DNA of 64,000 nt from a bacterium UBP15_UBA6099 (lineage in GTDB: Bacteria > UBP15 > UBA6099): assembly GCA_002435745.1 (NCBI GenBank), contig DIWT01000021.1, forward strand, positions 47,563 to 111,562, written 5' to 3'. The position numbers and the translations under genes are program-made. Each line of letters starts with the position of its first letter. Position 1 is the stretch's first letter. Shown here piece by piece: positions 7,483-16,693 of the stretch. The notes beneath the pieces are model-generated. The model was not told the origin of the DNA and ran no database searches. It saw only the letters and a program-made list of their open reading frames with translations.

Positions 7483-9007
7483 GAAAAAATTATCAAGTCT
7501 TTTGACGGGAGTGGAGCATCAGATTGCGGGAGGCTCCCCGGACGCGATTGTGACATCCGCCGCGTATGATTCGAGAGAGTGTTCTCCGGGATGCGTTTTC
7601 TTCTGCGTGCCGGGCTACAGCGTGGACGGGCACGATTTTGCGCCTGAGGCGATATCGCGAGGGGCCGCTGCGCTGGTGGTCGAGCGGGACGTGCAGGCTC
7701 CGCCGGACGTGGCGGTGATAAAGACTCCGGACGCGAGGCTGGCGATGGCGCTGATTTCCGCCGCGTTTTACGGTTTGCCGTCTAGCAAAATCAAACTCGC
7801 CGGGGTGACCGGGACGAACGGCAAAACGAGCGTGGCGTATCTGATCGACGCGCTTCACCGGCAGGCGGGAATCGCCAGCGGGCTTATCGGCACGGTGGAG
7901 AACAGGGTGGCCGACGTTTCTCTGAAAGTGAAGCGGACCACTCCCGAATCCATGGACCTTCAGGCGTTGCTGGCCATGATGGCGGACAAGGGCGTCGAGC
8001 GGGCGGTGATGGAGGTTTCGTCTCACGCCCTGAAACTGTCGCGGGTCGCGGGTTGCGAGTTCAGTTCGGCGATATTCACCAACCTCACGAGAGACCACCT
8101 CGATTTTCACAAGGACGAAGAGGACTACTTCGAGGCTAAAAGGCTGCTGTTCTCCGAGCATCTGGCGGAGGGCGGGCCTGCTTTGCTGAATAGCGACGAC
8201 CCGATGTCGGCGCGCGTCGCAAAAACGCCGGGGCTGAGAGTCGTCAGATACGCTGTTGACGATCCGGAAGCCGAGGTGCGCGCGATAGGCGCGAAGCACG
8301 CTCACGACGGAATAAGCTACCGGATAGAGTCGCCGTTTGCCGCCGCGTTCGAAGTGAGAACGAAGCTGATGGGCGGTTTTAACGCGTATAACACGCTGGC
8401 AATGGCGGCATACGGGCTGACGGCCGGATTCTCCCCGGAGGACATACAGGCGGCGCTGGCGAATTTCAAGGGCGTGCCGGGCAGGTTCGAGAGGGTGGAC
8501 GCCGGCGGGCCGGTCGGCGTGTACGTGGACTACGCGCACACTCCTCACGGTCTGGAAAACATATTGAAATCCGCGCGCGAGATATGCAAGGGCAGGCTGA
8601 TAGCGGTGTTCGGATGCGGCGGAGACAGGGACAAGACGAAGCGGGCTTTGATGGGGGGCATCGCGGCGGAGTTGGCGGACGTGGTTTGGGTGACGAACGA
8701 CAACCCGCGCACCGAGGAGCCTCACAGGATAATCGATCAGATAACGCTTGGAATAGAACAGGCGCTGATAAAGCTGGACCGTTCGAGGCAGTTCAGGTAT
8801 CACGTCGAGCAGGACAGGTTCGCCGCGATAAAGAGAGCGATCGCCTGCGCCGCTCCGGGAGACGTCGTGGTCATAGCGGGCAAGGGACACGAAACGGAGC
8901 AGATATATAAAGACAGAGTGATTCATTTCGACGACAGGGAAGTGGCGGGAAATATTTTGAGGGAGATGGCCGGCAGTGGAGTCGACGCCGATTGCGAAGC
9001 TGATTGA
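7475..9007 (+). CDS. murE: UDP-N-acetylmuramoyl-tripeptide synthetase, meso-DAP type
   Basis: About 510 residues from the ATG at 7475. That start is preceded by GGAG at 7464-7467 and overlaps the ftsI stop; the open frame extends further upstream inside ftsI but that part is not needed. MurE adds the third amino acid to UDP-MurNAc-L-Ala-D-Glu. The ATP loop TGTNGKT is at 112-118, 'KRTTPESMD' follows near 153, and 'GCGGDRDKTKR' near 388. The motif D-N-P-R at about 409-412 ('DNPRTEEP') is the signature of meso-diaminopimelate-adding enzymes, in contrast to lysine-adding ones. It overlaps murF by 32 nt. Confidence 0.94.
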   Translation: MIEKKLSSLLTGVEHQIAGGSPDAIVTSAAYDSRECSPGCVFFCVPGYSVDGHDFAPEAISRGAAALVVERDVQAPPDVAVIKTPDARLAMALISAAFYGLPSSKIKLAGVTGTNGKTSVAYLIDALHRQAGIASGLIGTVENRVADVSLKVKRTTPESMDLQALLAMMADKGVERAVMEVSSHALKLSRVAGCEFSSAIFTNLTRDHLDFHKDEEDYFEAKRLLFSEHLAEGGPALLNSDDPMSARVAKTPGLRVVRYAVDDPEAEVRAIGAKHAHDGISYRIESPFAAAFEVRTKLMGGFNAYNTLAMAAYGLTAGFSPEDIQAALANFKGVPGRFERVDAGGPVGVYVDYAHTPHGLENILKSAREICKGRLIAVFGCGGDRDKTKRALMGGIAAELADVVWVTNDNPRTEEPHRIIDQITLGIEQALIKLDRSRQFRYHVEQDRFAAIKRAIACAAPGDVVVIAGKGHETEQIYKDRVIHFDDREVAGNILREMAGSGVDADCEAD

Positions 9008-10358
9008 ATGGAGCGGCGGGCGGCTCGAGCGCGGAAGCGCGTCGGGGATCGCCGTCGCGGTTGAGACGGACAGCAGGCGCGATTGCGCGGGGGCTGTGTT
9101 CGTTCCGCTGGTCGGGGAGAAGTTCGACGGCCACGAGTTCATCGCCTCGGCGGCGGCGAGAGGCGCGGCGGGATGCCTGACGTCAAAAGAGATTCCCGGC
9201 GGGCTTCCTGAAAGCTTCGCGGTGATAAGAGTCGCTGACACGCTGAAAGCGTATCAGGCGATAGCGAGAGGATACCGAAGCGCGCTTCCGGCGAAGGTGG
9301 CGGCGATAACGGGAAGCTGCGGCAAGACGACGACGAAGAACATGCTGGCTAACGCTCTAAGCCGCAGAAAGACAATAAAGACGGAAAAAAATGAAAACAA
9401 CGAGGTGGGCGTCCCGCTGACGATGTTGAGGATGGATTCGACGACCGAAATCGCGGTTCTCGAATTCGGAATGAGGGGCAGGGGACAAATAGCCGCGCTG
9501 GCGGACATAGCTGAACCGGAGCTTGGATTGATAACAAATATTGAAGCGTCTCACATCGGGATCCTCGGATCGATGGAGGCTATATGCGACGCGAAGGGGG
9601 AGCTTCTGGAGAGGCTTCCCGCGCGCGGGACGGCCGTGTTGAACGCGGACAGCGAGTGGTTCGACAGGCTCGCAAAGAAGACGTCGGCGCGGATAGTTTC
9701 TTTCGGAATGGAGAAGGGCGACTACAGGGCGGCGGGCGCGAAGATGAGGCTGGACGGATCGAGTTTCACGATTGAGACTCCGTTCGGCAGAGCGGAGATT
9801 GAATCTTCGCTGACAGGCCGCGGGGCGATAATCAACGCGGCTGCGGTGGCGACGGCGGCGATGGAACTCGGGGAGCCGCTTGACGCGGTCGCGGAAGGTC
9901 TGTCGATGGACATCGGAGAGGCCGGACGCATGAGGCGGGTGGGAACGCCGGACGGCAAGTTGCTTATTGACGACACTTACAATTCCTCGCCGGCGTCGCT
10001 GGCTATGACATTGGAGCTTTTGGGGACGGTGGAGTGGAGCGGGCGCAGGGTGGCCGCGTTGGGCGATATGAAAGAGTTGGGCGATTTCAGCCGCAAAGAG
10101 CATTTCAGGATAGGAAGGGATTTCGCGGCTAAGAGCGCCGACGCGCTCGTGACGGTCGGCTCCGAAGCCAAAGCCATAGCGGAAGGGGCGTTGTCCGCCG
10201 GGATGCGAGAGGACGGCGTCGCGGCGTTTGAGACGTTCGAAGAGTTTGCGGAATCCGGGGCCGGACTGTTCGGGCCGGGGGACCTCGTTCTTGTGAAAGG
10301 CTCGCGCGCAATGGGAATGGAGCGGGTCGTGAAATATATCGAGGAGGCGTCAAAATGA
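8976..10358 (+). CDS. murF: UDP-N-acetylmuramoyl-tripeptide--D-alanyl-D-alanine ligase
   Basis: 460 residues, GTG start with GGGAG at 8961-8965. MurF joins D-Ala-D-Ala to the UDP-MurNAc tripeptide in the cytosol. The ATP loop is TGSCGKTTTK near residue 112; 'ENNEVGVPLTML' and 'DDTYNSSPAS' (near 330) are typical of the family. The start lies inside the end of murE and the stop overlaps mraY as ATGA, so translation is probably coupled along murE-murF-mraY. A separate ddl gene, needed to supply D-Ala-D-Ala, is not in this window. Confidence 0.94.
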   Translation: MESTPIAKLIEWSGGRLERGSASGIAVAVETDSRRDCAGAVFVPLVGEKFDGHEFIASAAARGAAGCLTSKEIPGGLPESFAVIRVADTLKAYQAIARGYRSALPAKVAAITGSCGKTTTKNMLANALSRRKTIKTEKNENNEVGVPLTMLRMDSTTEIAVLEFGMRGRGQIAALADIAEPELGLITNIEASHIGILGSMEAICDAKGELLERLPARGTAVLNADSEWFDRLAKKTSARIVSFGMEKGDYRAAGAKMRLDGSSFTIETPFGRAEIESSLTGRGAIINAAAVATAAMELGEPLDAVAEGLSMDIGEAGRMRRVGTPDGKLLIDDTYNSSPASLAMTLELLGTVEWSGRRVAALGDMKELGDFSRKEHFRIGRDFAAKSADALVTVGSEAKAIAEGALSAGMREDGVAAFETFEEFAESGAGLFGPGDLVLVKGSRAMGMERVVKYIEEASK

Positions 10359-11326
10359 GTCTTCTGGCGTCCGCCGGTCTAGGATTCGCGCTGTGCTTGG
10401 GGTTTACGCGGCTGTGGATGGTCGTGCTCGCCAAGTGGAAGATGCGGCAGGTGATAAGAACCGACGGGCCTGAGTCGCACCTGAAGAAGAGCGGGACGCT
10501 GACGATGGGCGGCGTGGCGATGTTTGCGGCATGGACGGTTGCGACGGCTGTCGCGTCGAACGCGGCAGACGTAAAAATCCGGGCGCTGTTCATAATAGCG
10601 GCGACGAGTTTTGCAATAGGCTTTGTGGACGATTTCGCCAAGTTCAGAGGCAAGAAAACGGAAGGCCTCAAGGCTCGATACAAAATACTTATTGAAATAG
10701 CTCTGGGAGCGTTTCTGGGAGCTTTTGTTATTTGGCACGCGGACGTTTGGGGACCCGGAGCCGCGAACGCGACGGCCATCTGGACGCCGAAGTGGTTCGG
10801 AGCTTTGAACGCGGGCGTTCTGTTTATTCCGTTCGTCATAGTTGTTTACATCGGCACGATAAACGCCGTGAATTTGAGCGACGGTCTGGACGGTCTGATG
10901 TCTGGCTGCGTCGCCGTCGTGCTGGCCGCGCTGGGGTTTTTCATAAGCAAATACGGGGACAGGACTCTGCTTCCTCCGATAGCGGCTCTTATCGGAGTTC
11001 TGGCGGGGTTTTTATGGTTTAACACGCATCCGGCGAAGATTTTCGCGGGCGACACCGGCTCGTTGTTTCTAGGCGGAGCGGTGGCGGCGGTGGCTGTGAT
11101 GGCGAGGCTGGAGTTGTTCCTTGTCGTTGCGGGGGCGGTTCTCGTGCTGGAGGCGCTTTCGGTGATTCTTCAGGTCGGGACGTTCAGGCTGACGGGCAAG
11201 AGGCTGCTGCCGATGGCGCCCCTGCATCATTCTTTTGAAAAAATCGGATGGAGCGAACCGCAGATAGTGGTCAGGTTCTGGATAGTGTCATGCGCGTTCG
11301 CGGCGGTAGCGATATGGATGTTCTAG
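10355..11326 (+). CDS. mraY: Phospho-N-acetylmuramoyl-pentapeptide-transferase
   Basis: 323 residues with about ten membrane spans. MraY transfers phospho-MurNAc-pentapeptide from UDP to undecaprenyl phosphate, forming lipid I at the inner membrane. Visible motifs include 'SGTLTMGGVAMF' near residue 45, 'GFVDDFAKF' with the catalytic Asp pair near 90, 'NLSDGLDGL' near 174, 'FAGDTGSLFLGG' near 230 and the C-terminal 'APLHHSFEKIGWSE' containing the family's HHH-like region. ATGA overlap with murF. Confidence 0.94.
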   Translation: MSLLASAGLGFALCLGFTRLWMVVLAKWKMRQVIRTDGPESHLKKSGTLTMGGVAMFAAWTVATAVASNAADVKIRALFIIAATSFAIGFVDDFAKFRGKKTEGLKARYKILIEIALGAFLGAFVIWHADVWGPGAANATAIWTPKWFGALNAGVLFIPFVIVVYIGTINAVNLSDGLDGLMSGCVAVVLAALGFFISKYGDRTLLPPIAALIGVLAGFLWFNTHPAKIFAGDTGSLFLGGAVAAVAVMARLELFLVVAGAVLVLEALSVILQVGTFRLTGKRLLPMAPLHHSFEKIGWSEPQIVVRFWIVSCAFAAVAIWMF

Positions 11327-11337
11327 GAGTCAAAGCC

Positions 11338-12723
11338 TTGAAGGGGCTGCGCAAGGGGAAAGACGCGGCGCGGGGCGCTCGCGTTATGGTCGTCGGAACG
11401 GGCGTGACCGGTCTTGCGTGCGCGATGGCTTTGCCTAAGTTCGGGGCGGAGACGATAGTGACAGACCTGAAAGGCGGCGAGCTGTCTTCCGCCGACAGGG
11501 AGGCCATTGCAAGAATTGAGGAGGCGGGGGCGAAGTATCTTCCGCTTTCCGAGGCCGAAGGGGTAGCCGCAGACGCGCTGGTTCTGAGTCCGGGCATTCC
11601 GACAGACGACGAAAGATTGATTGAGCTTAAAACGCGGGCCGGAGCGTGGATGTCGGAGATCGAGCTAGCTTACATGCTTTGCGAGGGAAGAATTCTGGCT
11701 GTGACGGGAACGAACGGTAAAACCACGACGGCGACGCTAGCCGGCCGGATACTGTCGGACTGCTTCGATGACACGAGAGTGGCCGGGAACATCGGCGACG
11801 CGTTCATTGAGGCGGCGGCGGGAAGCGGGCCGGAGACGGTTTTCGTTATCGAGGTCAGTTCCTACCAGTTGGAGGGTTGTTTCAGCTTCAGGCCGGATGT
11901 CGCGATAGAACTGAACGTTCAGCCGGATCATCTTAAGAGGCACGGGACGATGTCGGCGTATGCGGCGGTCAAAGCGAGACTGCTGACGCGAATGACGGAG
12001 AGCGGGACGGCTGTTCTGAACGCGGACGACATGCTTGTGGCGGCGATGGCGAAGGGAACGCGGGCCGGGATATTGAACTACAGCGTCGAGAGGGAGCTTG
12101 AGCGGGGGGCGTTTTTGAGAAGCGGGCTGATGGTTCTGCGGATGGGCGGCGAGGAAGAAATTATCGGCGACGCAGGCGAAATGAAAATCAGGGGGCCGCA
12201 CAACGAGGGGAACGCTATTGCGGCTGCCGTGGCGGCGCGGGCGATGGGAGCTCCGGCGGAAAATATACGAAAAGCCCTCAAGGATTTCGAAGGGCTGAAG
12301 CACAGGATTGAAACAGTGGGATTCGCGCGCGGAGTGGAGTGCGTAAACGACAGCAAGGCGACGAATCCTGACTCTACACGGGCGGCTTTGAAGATGTTCG
12401 CGGGCCGAGCGGTCACATTGATTATGTGCGGAGACGACAAGGGATTCGACTATGGCGGCCTGTACGCGGACATCGAGGCGGCGGGCGCGAAGGTGATAGT
12501 GATGGGAGCTGGGCTAGCGCGGGTGGCAGACGAGCTTGAAGCTCGCGGCGCCACGGATGTGGCGCGGGCGGCAGATATGGCTTCGGCGGCGAGGATTGGG
12601 CTTGAGATGACGCCGGAGGGCGGCGCTCTCCTGCTGTCTCCGGGGTCTTCGTCTTTCGACATGTACAAAAACTACGAGGAGCGGGGAGAAGATTTTAGGA
12701 ATGAGATCAGACTTGCGCAATGA
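11338..12723 (+). CDS. murD: UDP-N-acetylmuramoylalanine--D-glutamate ligase
   Basis: About 461 residues. I prefer the TTG at 11338 because TAGGAG at 11324-11329 is an excellent SD 8 nt away; an in-frame ATG at 11314 overlapping mraY is possible but has a weaker SD. MurD adds D-glutamate to UDP-MurNAc-L-Ala. There is an N-terminal Rossmann-like UDP domain ('VMVVGTGVTGLA'), the ATP loop TGTNGKT near 123, 'SPGIP' before it, and the C-terminal domain with 'VNDSKATNPDST'. The 3' end overlaps ftsW by 23 nt. Confidence 0.92.
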   Translation: MKGLRKGKDAARGARVMVVGTGVTGLACAMALPKFGAETIVTDLKGGELSSADREAIARIEEAGAKYLPLSEAEGVAADALVLSPGIPTDDERLIELKTRAGAWMSEIELAYMLCEGRILAVTGTNGKTTTATLAGRILSDCFDDTRVAGNIGDAFIEAAAGSGPETVFVIEVSSYQLEGCFSFRPDVAIELNVQPDHLKRHGTMSAYAAVKARLLTRMTESGTAVLNADDMLVAAMAKGTRAGILNYSVERELERGAFLRSGLMVLRMGGEEEIIGDAGEMKIRGPHNEGNAIAAAVAARAMGAPAENIRKALKDFEGLKHRIETVGFARGVECVNDSKATNPDSTRAALKMFAGRAVTLIMCGDDKGFDYGGLYADIEAAGAKVIVMGAGLARVADELEARGATDVARAADMASAARIGLEMTPEGGALLLSPGSSSFDMYKNYEERGEDFRNEIRLAQ

Positions 12724-13969
12724 CAACAGGCGGAGGGTTCCGCCGCCGGTGACGCAGGTCGCCGCCGACACTGGCAACCTGAGCAGGTCGCCTGATTTTC
12801 CGATTCTCGTGATTAGCGTGCTTCTCACCTGTTTCGGGATAGTGATGGTCACGGCTGCGTCTGGGCTTTTCACTCTGGGCAAACAGGGCGCGGGCATGAG
12901 CTATCTGAGCAGGGAGCTTTACGGCGTCGTCGTCGCGTGGGGCGCGATGATATTCACCGCCTGCATAGACTACCGCGCCTATAAAAAACTTGCCATCCCG
13001 ATAGCCGGGGCGGCGGTTTTCGCTCTACTTCTCGTTATGATTCCCGGCTTGGGCGCGGAGATTAACGGAGCGCGCAGATGGATCAAACTTGGCGGGTTCA
13101 TGTTTCAAGCCGGGGAGCTTGCGAAGGTAGCGGTGATAATAATCGTCGCCGTGATTCTGTCCGAGACTAACGACAAGATAGGGGATATTAGGACGTTGGG
13201 AATGGTGTACGCGGTTGTGGGCGGAGCGGCGGTTCTGCTGATGTTGCAGCCTGATTTCGGAATGACGATCCTGATAGCGGTAGTGGCGACGGCGATGCTG
13301 TTCATTGCGGGCGCGAAGCCGCTCCATCTGGGCGGGGTGGGAATCTTGGGAGTCGCTTTCTGTGTTTTCTTCATATTCACCGAGGAATACCGAAGACAGC
13401 GCATACTGGGTTTTTTAAATCCTTATGAAAACGCGAGCGATTCGGGATATCAGGTTTTGCAGTCTCTGATAGCGGTAGCGAGCGGCGGCTTTTTCGGGCG
13501 CGGTCTGGGGGAGAGCAGGCAAGTGTCCTTCCTGCCGCAGTTCAACACGGACTTTATCATCAGCATAACTATAGAGCAACTCGGGATAGTGACACTGTTC
13601 ATTGTCGTGTGCCTGTTCGCGGCGTTCACGTACAGGGGATTCAAGATCGCGTCGAGATGCTTGGATCCCTTGGCGTCTTATATGGCTTTCGGGATTGTGT
13701 TCATGATATCGATTCAGGCTGTTATGAATATCGCCGTCGCGCTGGGTTGTATGCCCGTGACCGGGCTTACGCTGCCGTTTATCAGCTATGGAGGAAGCTC
13801 GTTGATGATGCTGTGCGCGTCGGTGGGGATACTATTGAATATATCGATGCATTCGATGGCGACGACCGGGAGGCGAAATGAAAAGGTTTGTGGAAGCGGT
13901 TGGGGGGACCGGAGGCCACCTGTACGTGGCGGTAGCCCTAGCGCTTCATTACCGCCGAACCGAACCTGA
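12701..13969 (+). CDS. ftsW: Lipid II polymerase/SEDS division protein FtsW
   Basis: 422 residues, about ten membrane spans, SEDS family. FtsW polymerises lipid II into glycan strands with FtsI at the septum. 'INGARRWIKLGGFMFQAGELAK' (near 127) contains the ARRW and QxSE-like motifs, 'LQPDFGMTIL' (near 183) the catalytic-site Asp region, and 'TGLTLPFISYGGSSL' (near 356) the most conserved signature. The last 30 residues read through the first 92 nt of murG in another frame, an unusually long overlap for this operon, and end in a Pro/Arg/Ser-rich tail. Confidence 0.93.
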   Translation: MRSDLRNDNRRRVPPPVTQVAADTGNLSRSPDFPILVISVLLTCFGIVMVTAASGLFTLGKQGAGMSYLSRELYGVVVAWGAMIFTACIDYRAYKKLAIPIAGAAVFALLLVMIPGLGAEINGARRWIKLGGFMFQAGELAKVAVIIIVAVILSETNDKIGDIRTLGMVYAVVGGAAVLLMLQPDFGMTILIAVVATAMLFIAGAKPLHLGGVGILGVAFCVFFIFTEEYRRQRILGFLNPYENASDSGYQVLQSLIAVASGGFFGRGLGESRQVSFLPQFNTDFIISITIEQLGIVTLFIVVCLFAAFTYRGFKIASRCLDPLASYMAFGIVFMISIQAVMNIAVALGCMPVTGLTLPFISYGGSSLMMLCASVGILLNISMHSMATTGRRNEKVCGSGWGDRRPPVRGGSPSASLPPNRT

Positions 13970-14990
13970 TGTCGAAGTGACGATATCGGGAAGGGGCGGA
14001 GGAGGAGAAGAGAAAGCCGTTGCGGCCAACGGGCTGCGATTCGCGTCCGTGCGAACGGTGAAGCTGCCGCAGAAAAAGCTTTCTCTGGAAACCGCGCTGT
14101 TTCCGGCGAGGCTGTTGGCGGCTGTGGCGGACGGATGGAGGCTTCTGGGGGAGATAAAGCCATCTGTCGTGGCGGGGTTCGGCGGGTTCGGCTCGTTTCC
14201 GGTTGTGACGGCGGCCCGGTTGAGAGGCATTCCGGTTTATCTTCACGAACAGAACGCGCTCATGGGGCTGGTGAACAAGGTGGCGGCGAGGTTCTCTGAA
14301 AAGGTGTTTGTCAGCTACGAGGAGACTGAAGGCTGCCCTAGAGCGGACATGCTGTTCGTGGGGAATCCGAGCAGGTTCGAGGGAGTTGAAAAAACAGGAA
14401 AGACGGCGGCGCGCGCCGCTCTCGGTCTGGACTCGGAGAAATGGACGCTGTTTTCATTCGGCGGCAGCCAAGGCGCAAAATCAATAAATAAAGCGATGCG
14501 GGAGTGGATCAGAATAAACAGAGACAAGAGAGACATGCAGGCGATACATCTGGCCGGGCGCGGGAATTACGAAGAGACGCGCCGCGAATTTGCGGAGGCG
14601 CTCGGAGAAGGGGCCGCGCTCCGGGTCGAGGCGCGCGACTATCTCGAAGAAATGAATCTGGCGTACGAGGCGGCGGACCTGACGATTTGCCGAGCCGGGG
14701 CGACCAGCATCGCGGAACTGACTTCGCTCGGCGTTCCGGCTCTGCTCGTGCCTTATCCGTTCGCCACCGGCAATCATCAGGAGAAGAACGCGCGTCGCGC
14801 GGCGGAAGCCGGAGCGGCTTTGATGGCGCTGGACTCCGAGCTTGACGGCAACTTGCTCCACGCTATCGTCGAGGGATTGAAGAGCGACCCCGGCAAGCTT
14901 GAAGGAATGTCGCGCAAGTCGCGCGCGATGTACAAAGAAGGAGCCGCCGCCAAGATGGCAGAGCATATTTCAGCTCGCTTGAAGGCGTGA
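13878..14990 (+). CDS. murG: UDP-GlcNAc--lipid I N-acetylglucosaminyltransferase MurG
   Basis: 370 residues. MurG adds GlcNAc to lipid I to make lipid II on the inner face of the membrane. Family signatures seen are the N-terminal 'GGTGGHLYVAVALA', 'HEQNALMGLVNK' near 124, 'SFGGSQGAKSINKA' near 193, and 'CRAGATSIAELTSLGVPALLVPYP' with the donor-binding 'GNHQEKNA'. The ATG at 13878 has GGGAGGCG just upstream, so the start is secure despite lying inside ftsW. murC and murB, which often follow murG, are absent. Confidence 0.94.
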   Translation: MKRFVEAVGGTGGHLYVAVALALHYRRTEPDVEVTISGRGGGGEEKAVAANGLRFASVRTVKLPQKKLSLETALFPARLLAAVADGWRLLGEIKPSVVAGFGGFGSFPVVTAARLRGIPVYLHEQNALMGLVNKVAARFSEKVFVSYEETEGCPRADMLFVGNPSRFEGVEKTGKTAARAALGLDSEKWTLFSFGGSQGAKSINKAMREWIRINRDKRDMQAIHLAGRGNYEETRREFAEALGEGAALRVEARDYLEEMNLAYEAADLTICRAGATSIAELTSLGVPALLVPYPFATGNHQEKNARRAAEAGAALMALDSELDGNLLHAIVEGLKSDPGKLEGMSRKSRAMYKEGAAAKMAEHISARLKA

Positions 14991-15004
14991 AGGAGGAGAT
15001 CGAA

Positions 15005-15787
15005 ATGACGGTCCAACCTGATCCGAAAGTTCAATCGACTCTCAAACGAGAGAGAATCAGGCGCGTGAAAACAAGAAGGAGGAGGACGCTTCTGATAGCG
15101 TTCGTTCTGCTTTTTTCCAGCCTGTTCGCGATAAACAGCGAGCCTTTCAAAGTAAAGATTATCGAAGTGTCCGGCGTCAAGAGAACGAGCGCGGAGGAAG
15201 TGTACAAAAGGTCGGAAATCGAGATCGGCGAGAATCTTGTGACTCTTCCAGTCGGCGAGATAAGGGGCCGCATTAAAGACAAACAGCCGCTTGTGAAAGA
15301 GGCGGAAGTGCGAAGAGAACTGCCTTCCCGCGTTCACATCAAGATTTATGAACGAGAGCCGTTCGCTTATGTGTCGGACTCGCTTGGAGAAAACGTGTAT
15401 CTGATAGACGCGGAGAGGTTTGTGCTGGAGAAGCCCAAAGGCATCGCCGACCCGAAAATATTCCATGTGGTCAGCGACGGAGTGCAGCACGCCAATGTAG
15501 GCGAAGTTCTGGAGTTTCCTTTCCATGATTCATTTGCGAGTATTTGCGGTTCGCTAGAACGGGCGCTGCATGGAAAATACTCCAAGCTGGTGTTTAATTT
15601 CGGCGGGATAAAACTTTTCCTGAACGACGGCTCGTACGTGATGCTCGGGGACAAACCGGATGATGACATCGAGAAGAAAATATTGCTGATCCCGGTGATC
15701 GCCAAAGAACTGAATGAAAGAAAACTGAAGTTTGCCGGACTGAACTTGTCGGAGCTTGCGGTTCCGACGTATGTGAAAGCCGAATAA
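15005..15787 (+). CDS. ftsQ: FtsQ/DivIB-type division protein with POTRA domain
   Basis: About 260 residues from the ATG at 15005, which has AGGAGGAG at 14991-14998; a GTG at 14987 overlapping the murG stop is a less likely start. A very basic N-terminus precedes one membrane span (about 28-45). A POTRA domain follows ('FKVKIIEVSGVKRTSAEEVYK', continuing to 'LPSRVHIKIYEREPFAYV'), then a beta domain. This is the FtsQ/DivIB layout that scaffolds FtsL/DivIC and FtsWI at the septum. Position between murG and ftsA supports the call. Confidence 0.85.
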   Translation: MTVQPDPKVQSTLKRERIRRVKTRRRRTLLIAFVLLFSSLFAINSEPFKVKIIEVSGVKRTSAEEVYKRSEIEIGENLVTLPVGEIRGRIKDKQPLVKEAEVRRELPSRVHIKIYEREPFAYVSDSLGENVYLIDAERFVLEKPKGIADPKIFHVVSDGVQHANVGEVLEFPFHDSFASICGSLERALHGKYSKLVFNFGGIKLFLNDGSYVMLGDKPDDDIEKKILLIPVIAKELNERKLKFAGLNLSELAVPTYVKAE

Positions 15788-15798
15788 GGGGACGCGGT

Positions 15799-16380
15799 TT
15801 GATTCTAAGAAGAGCGTTAATGACATTGATGGCTGTGTTCGCGGGGTTGTGCCTCGGGGCGATGTCTTCGGGCAAATGGCCCGATGTCGAACTAGGATTG
15901 GCGGGGGCCGCCATTGAAAGCGAGAGCGAACTCGAAAGATACGACGGACATTCGCCGGCGACCGGGCCGGGTATAAGAGTGACTGTGGAGGACGGAATCG
16001 CCGACGCGGCCGCGCCGATGGACAGGCTAATCGTTCACGAGAGGGATTTGTTGCTGTTGCGCAATGAACTTTTCGCGGCCGGGGCCACGGCGGTCTCGAT
16101 AAACGGACACCGGATGGTGGCGAACAGCGTGATCAGGTGCGTCGGGCCGACGATAAGGATAAACGACGCGCACACCGCTCCGCCATACGTGGTGGACGCG
16201 GCGGGCGACCCGGATGTTTTGAAACCCGCAATCACCATGATGGGCGGCGTGGTCGATCTGATGTCGTCGGAAAAACTAAAAGTGAATGTCGAGACGGTCG
16301 GGCAACTGACAATCCCGGCGCATAAGTCGGCGAAGCGGAGACAAGAAAAGGCTCCGAAACGGGAAACTGAAAATGATTGA
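15799..16380 (+). CDS. DUF881 (YlxW/YlxX-like) membrane-anchored protein
   Basis: 193 residues, TTG start with AGGGG 6 nt upstream. A hydrophobic N-terminal segment (about 4-22) acts as anchor or signal. The conserved DUF881 core is clear: 'LRNELFAAGATAVSINGHRMV' and 'IRCVGPTIRIND', then 'PPYVVDAAGDPDVL'. In Bacillus, DUF881 genes (ylxW, ylxX) lie between divIB and sbp/ftsA, the same position as here. Molecular function is unknown; an extracytoplasmic role linked to division is an inference from context. Overlaps the next gene by 8 nt. Confidence 0.85.
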   Translation: MILRRALMTLMAVFAGLCLGAMSSGKWPDVELGLAGAAIESESELERYDGHSPATGPGIRVTVEDGIADAAAPMDRLIVHERDLLLLRNELFAAGATAVSINGHRMVANSVIRCVGPTIRINDAHTAPPYVVDAAGDPDVLKPAITMMGGVVDLMSSEKLKVNVETVGQLTIPAHKSAKRRQEKAPKRETEND

Positions 16381-16693
16381 GACGATTGCGGGGATAACTG
16401 TCGGCTGGCTCGTGGGAGCCAAGTTCGGATTCGGGCTTGCGAACGCCGAAGGCCTTATCGCGCTCATAGCGTTTCTGGCGGTAGTGGACGAGCTTGCGGC
16501 CGCCCTCGCGGACAAGGAAAGAAAAATCGTGTCCGGTCTTTTGCGCAAAGGAATCTTTTGCTGTGGCTCTGTGGCGGTGGAAAGAATGACCGGCGCGCCG
16601 CTGGGCGCTATCGCCTCTGCGGTTCTGATTCTGTCGATATTCAGAAATCTAGTGTGGAGGCCGTCGTCGGTCCGGGGGCGGGAGGCATGGTGA
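16373..16693 (+). CDS. sbp: Small basic protein Sbp (DUF1290)
   Basis: 106 residues with about three hydrophobic helices. 'GLANAEGLIALIAFLAVVDEL' and 'LGAIASAVLILSIFRNL' resemble the DUF1290 family, named Sbp in Bacillus, where it lies directly before ftsA. The gene starts inside the end of the DUF881 gene and its stop overlaps the ftsA start region, so it is tightly bound into the operon. Function in division is not established for the family. Confidence 0.78.
   Translation: MIETIAGITVGWLVGAKFGFGLANAEGLIALIAFLAVVDELAAALADKERKIVSGLLRKGIFCCGSVAVERMTGAPLGAIASAVLILSIFRNLVWRPSSVRGREAW

Noticed and set aside
7493..9241. 582-codon open frame on the minus strand opposite murE
   Set aside because: It is a shadow of GC-rich codon bias. 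murE has full motifs on the plus strand, while the minus frame has Arg/His-rich low-complexity translation and no domain.
16558..16686. Upstream extension of ftsA to 16558
   Set aside because: It lies inside sbp in another frame and lacks an SD; the FtsA family begins near 16687.
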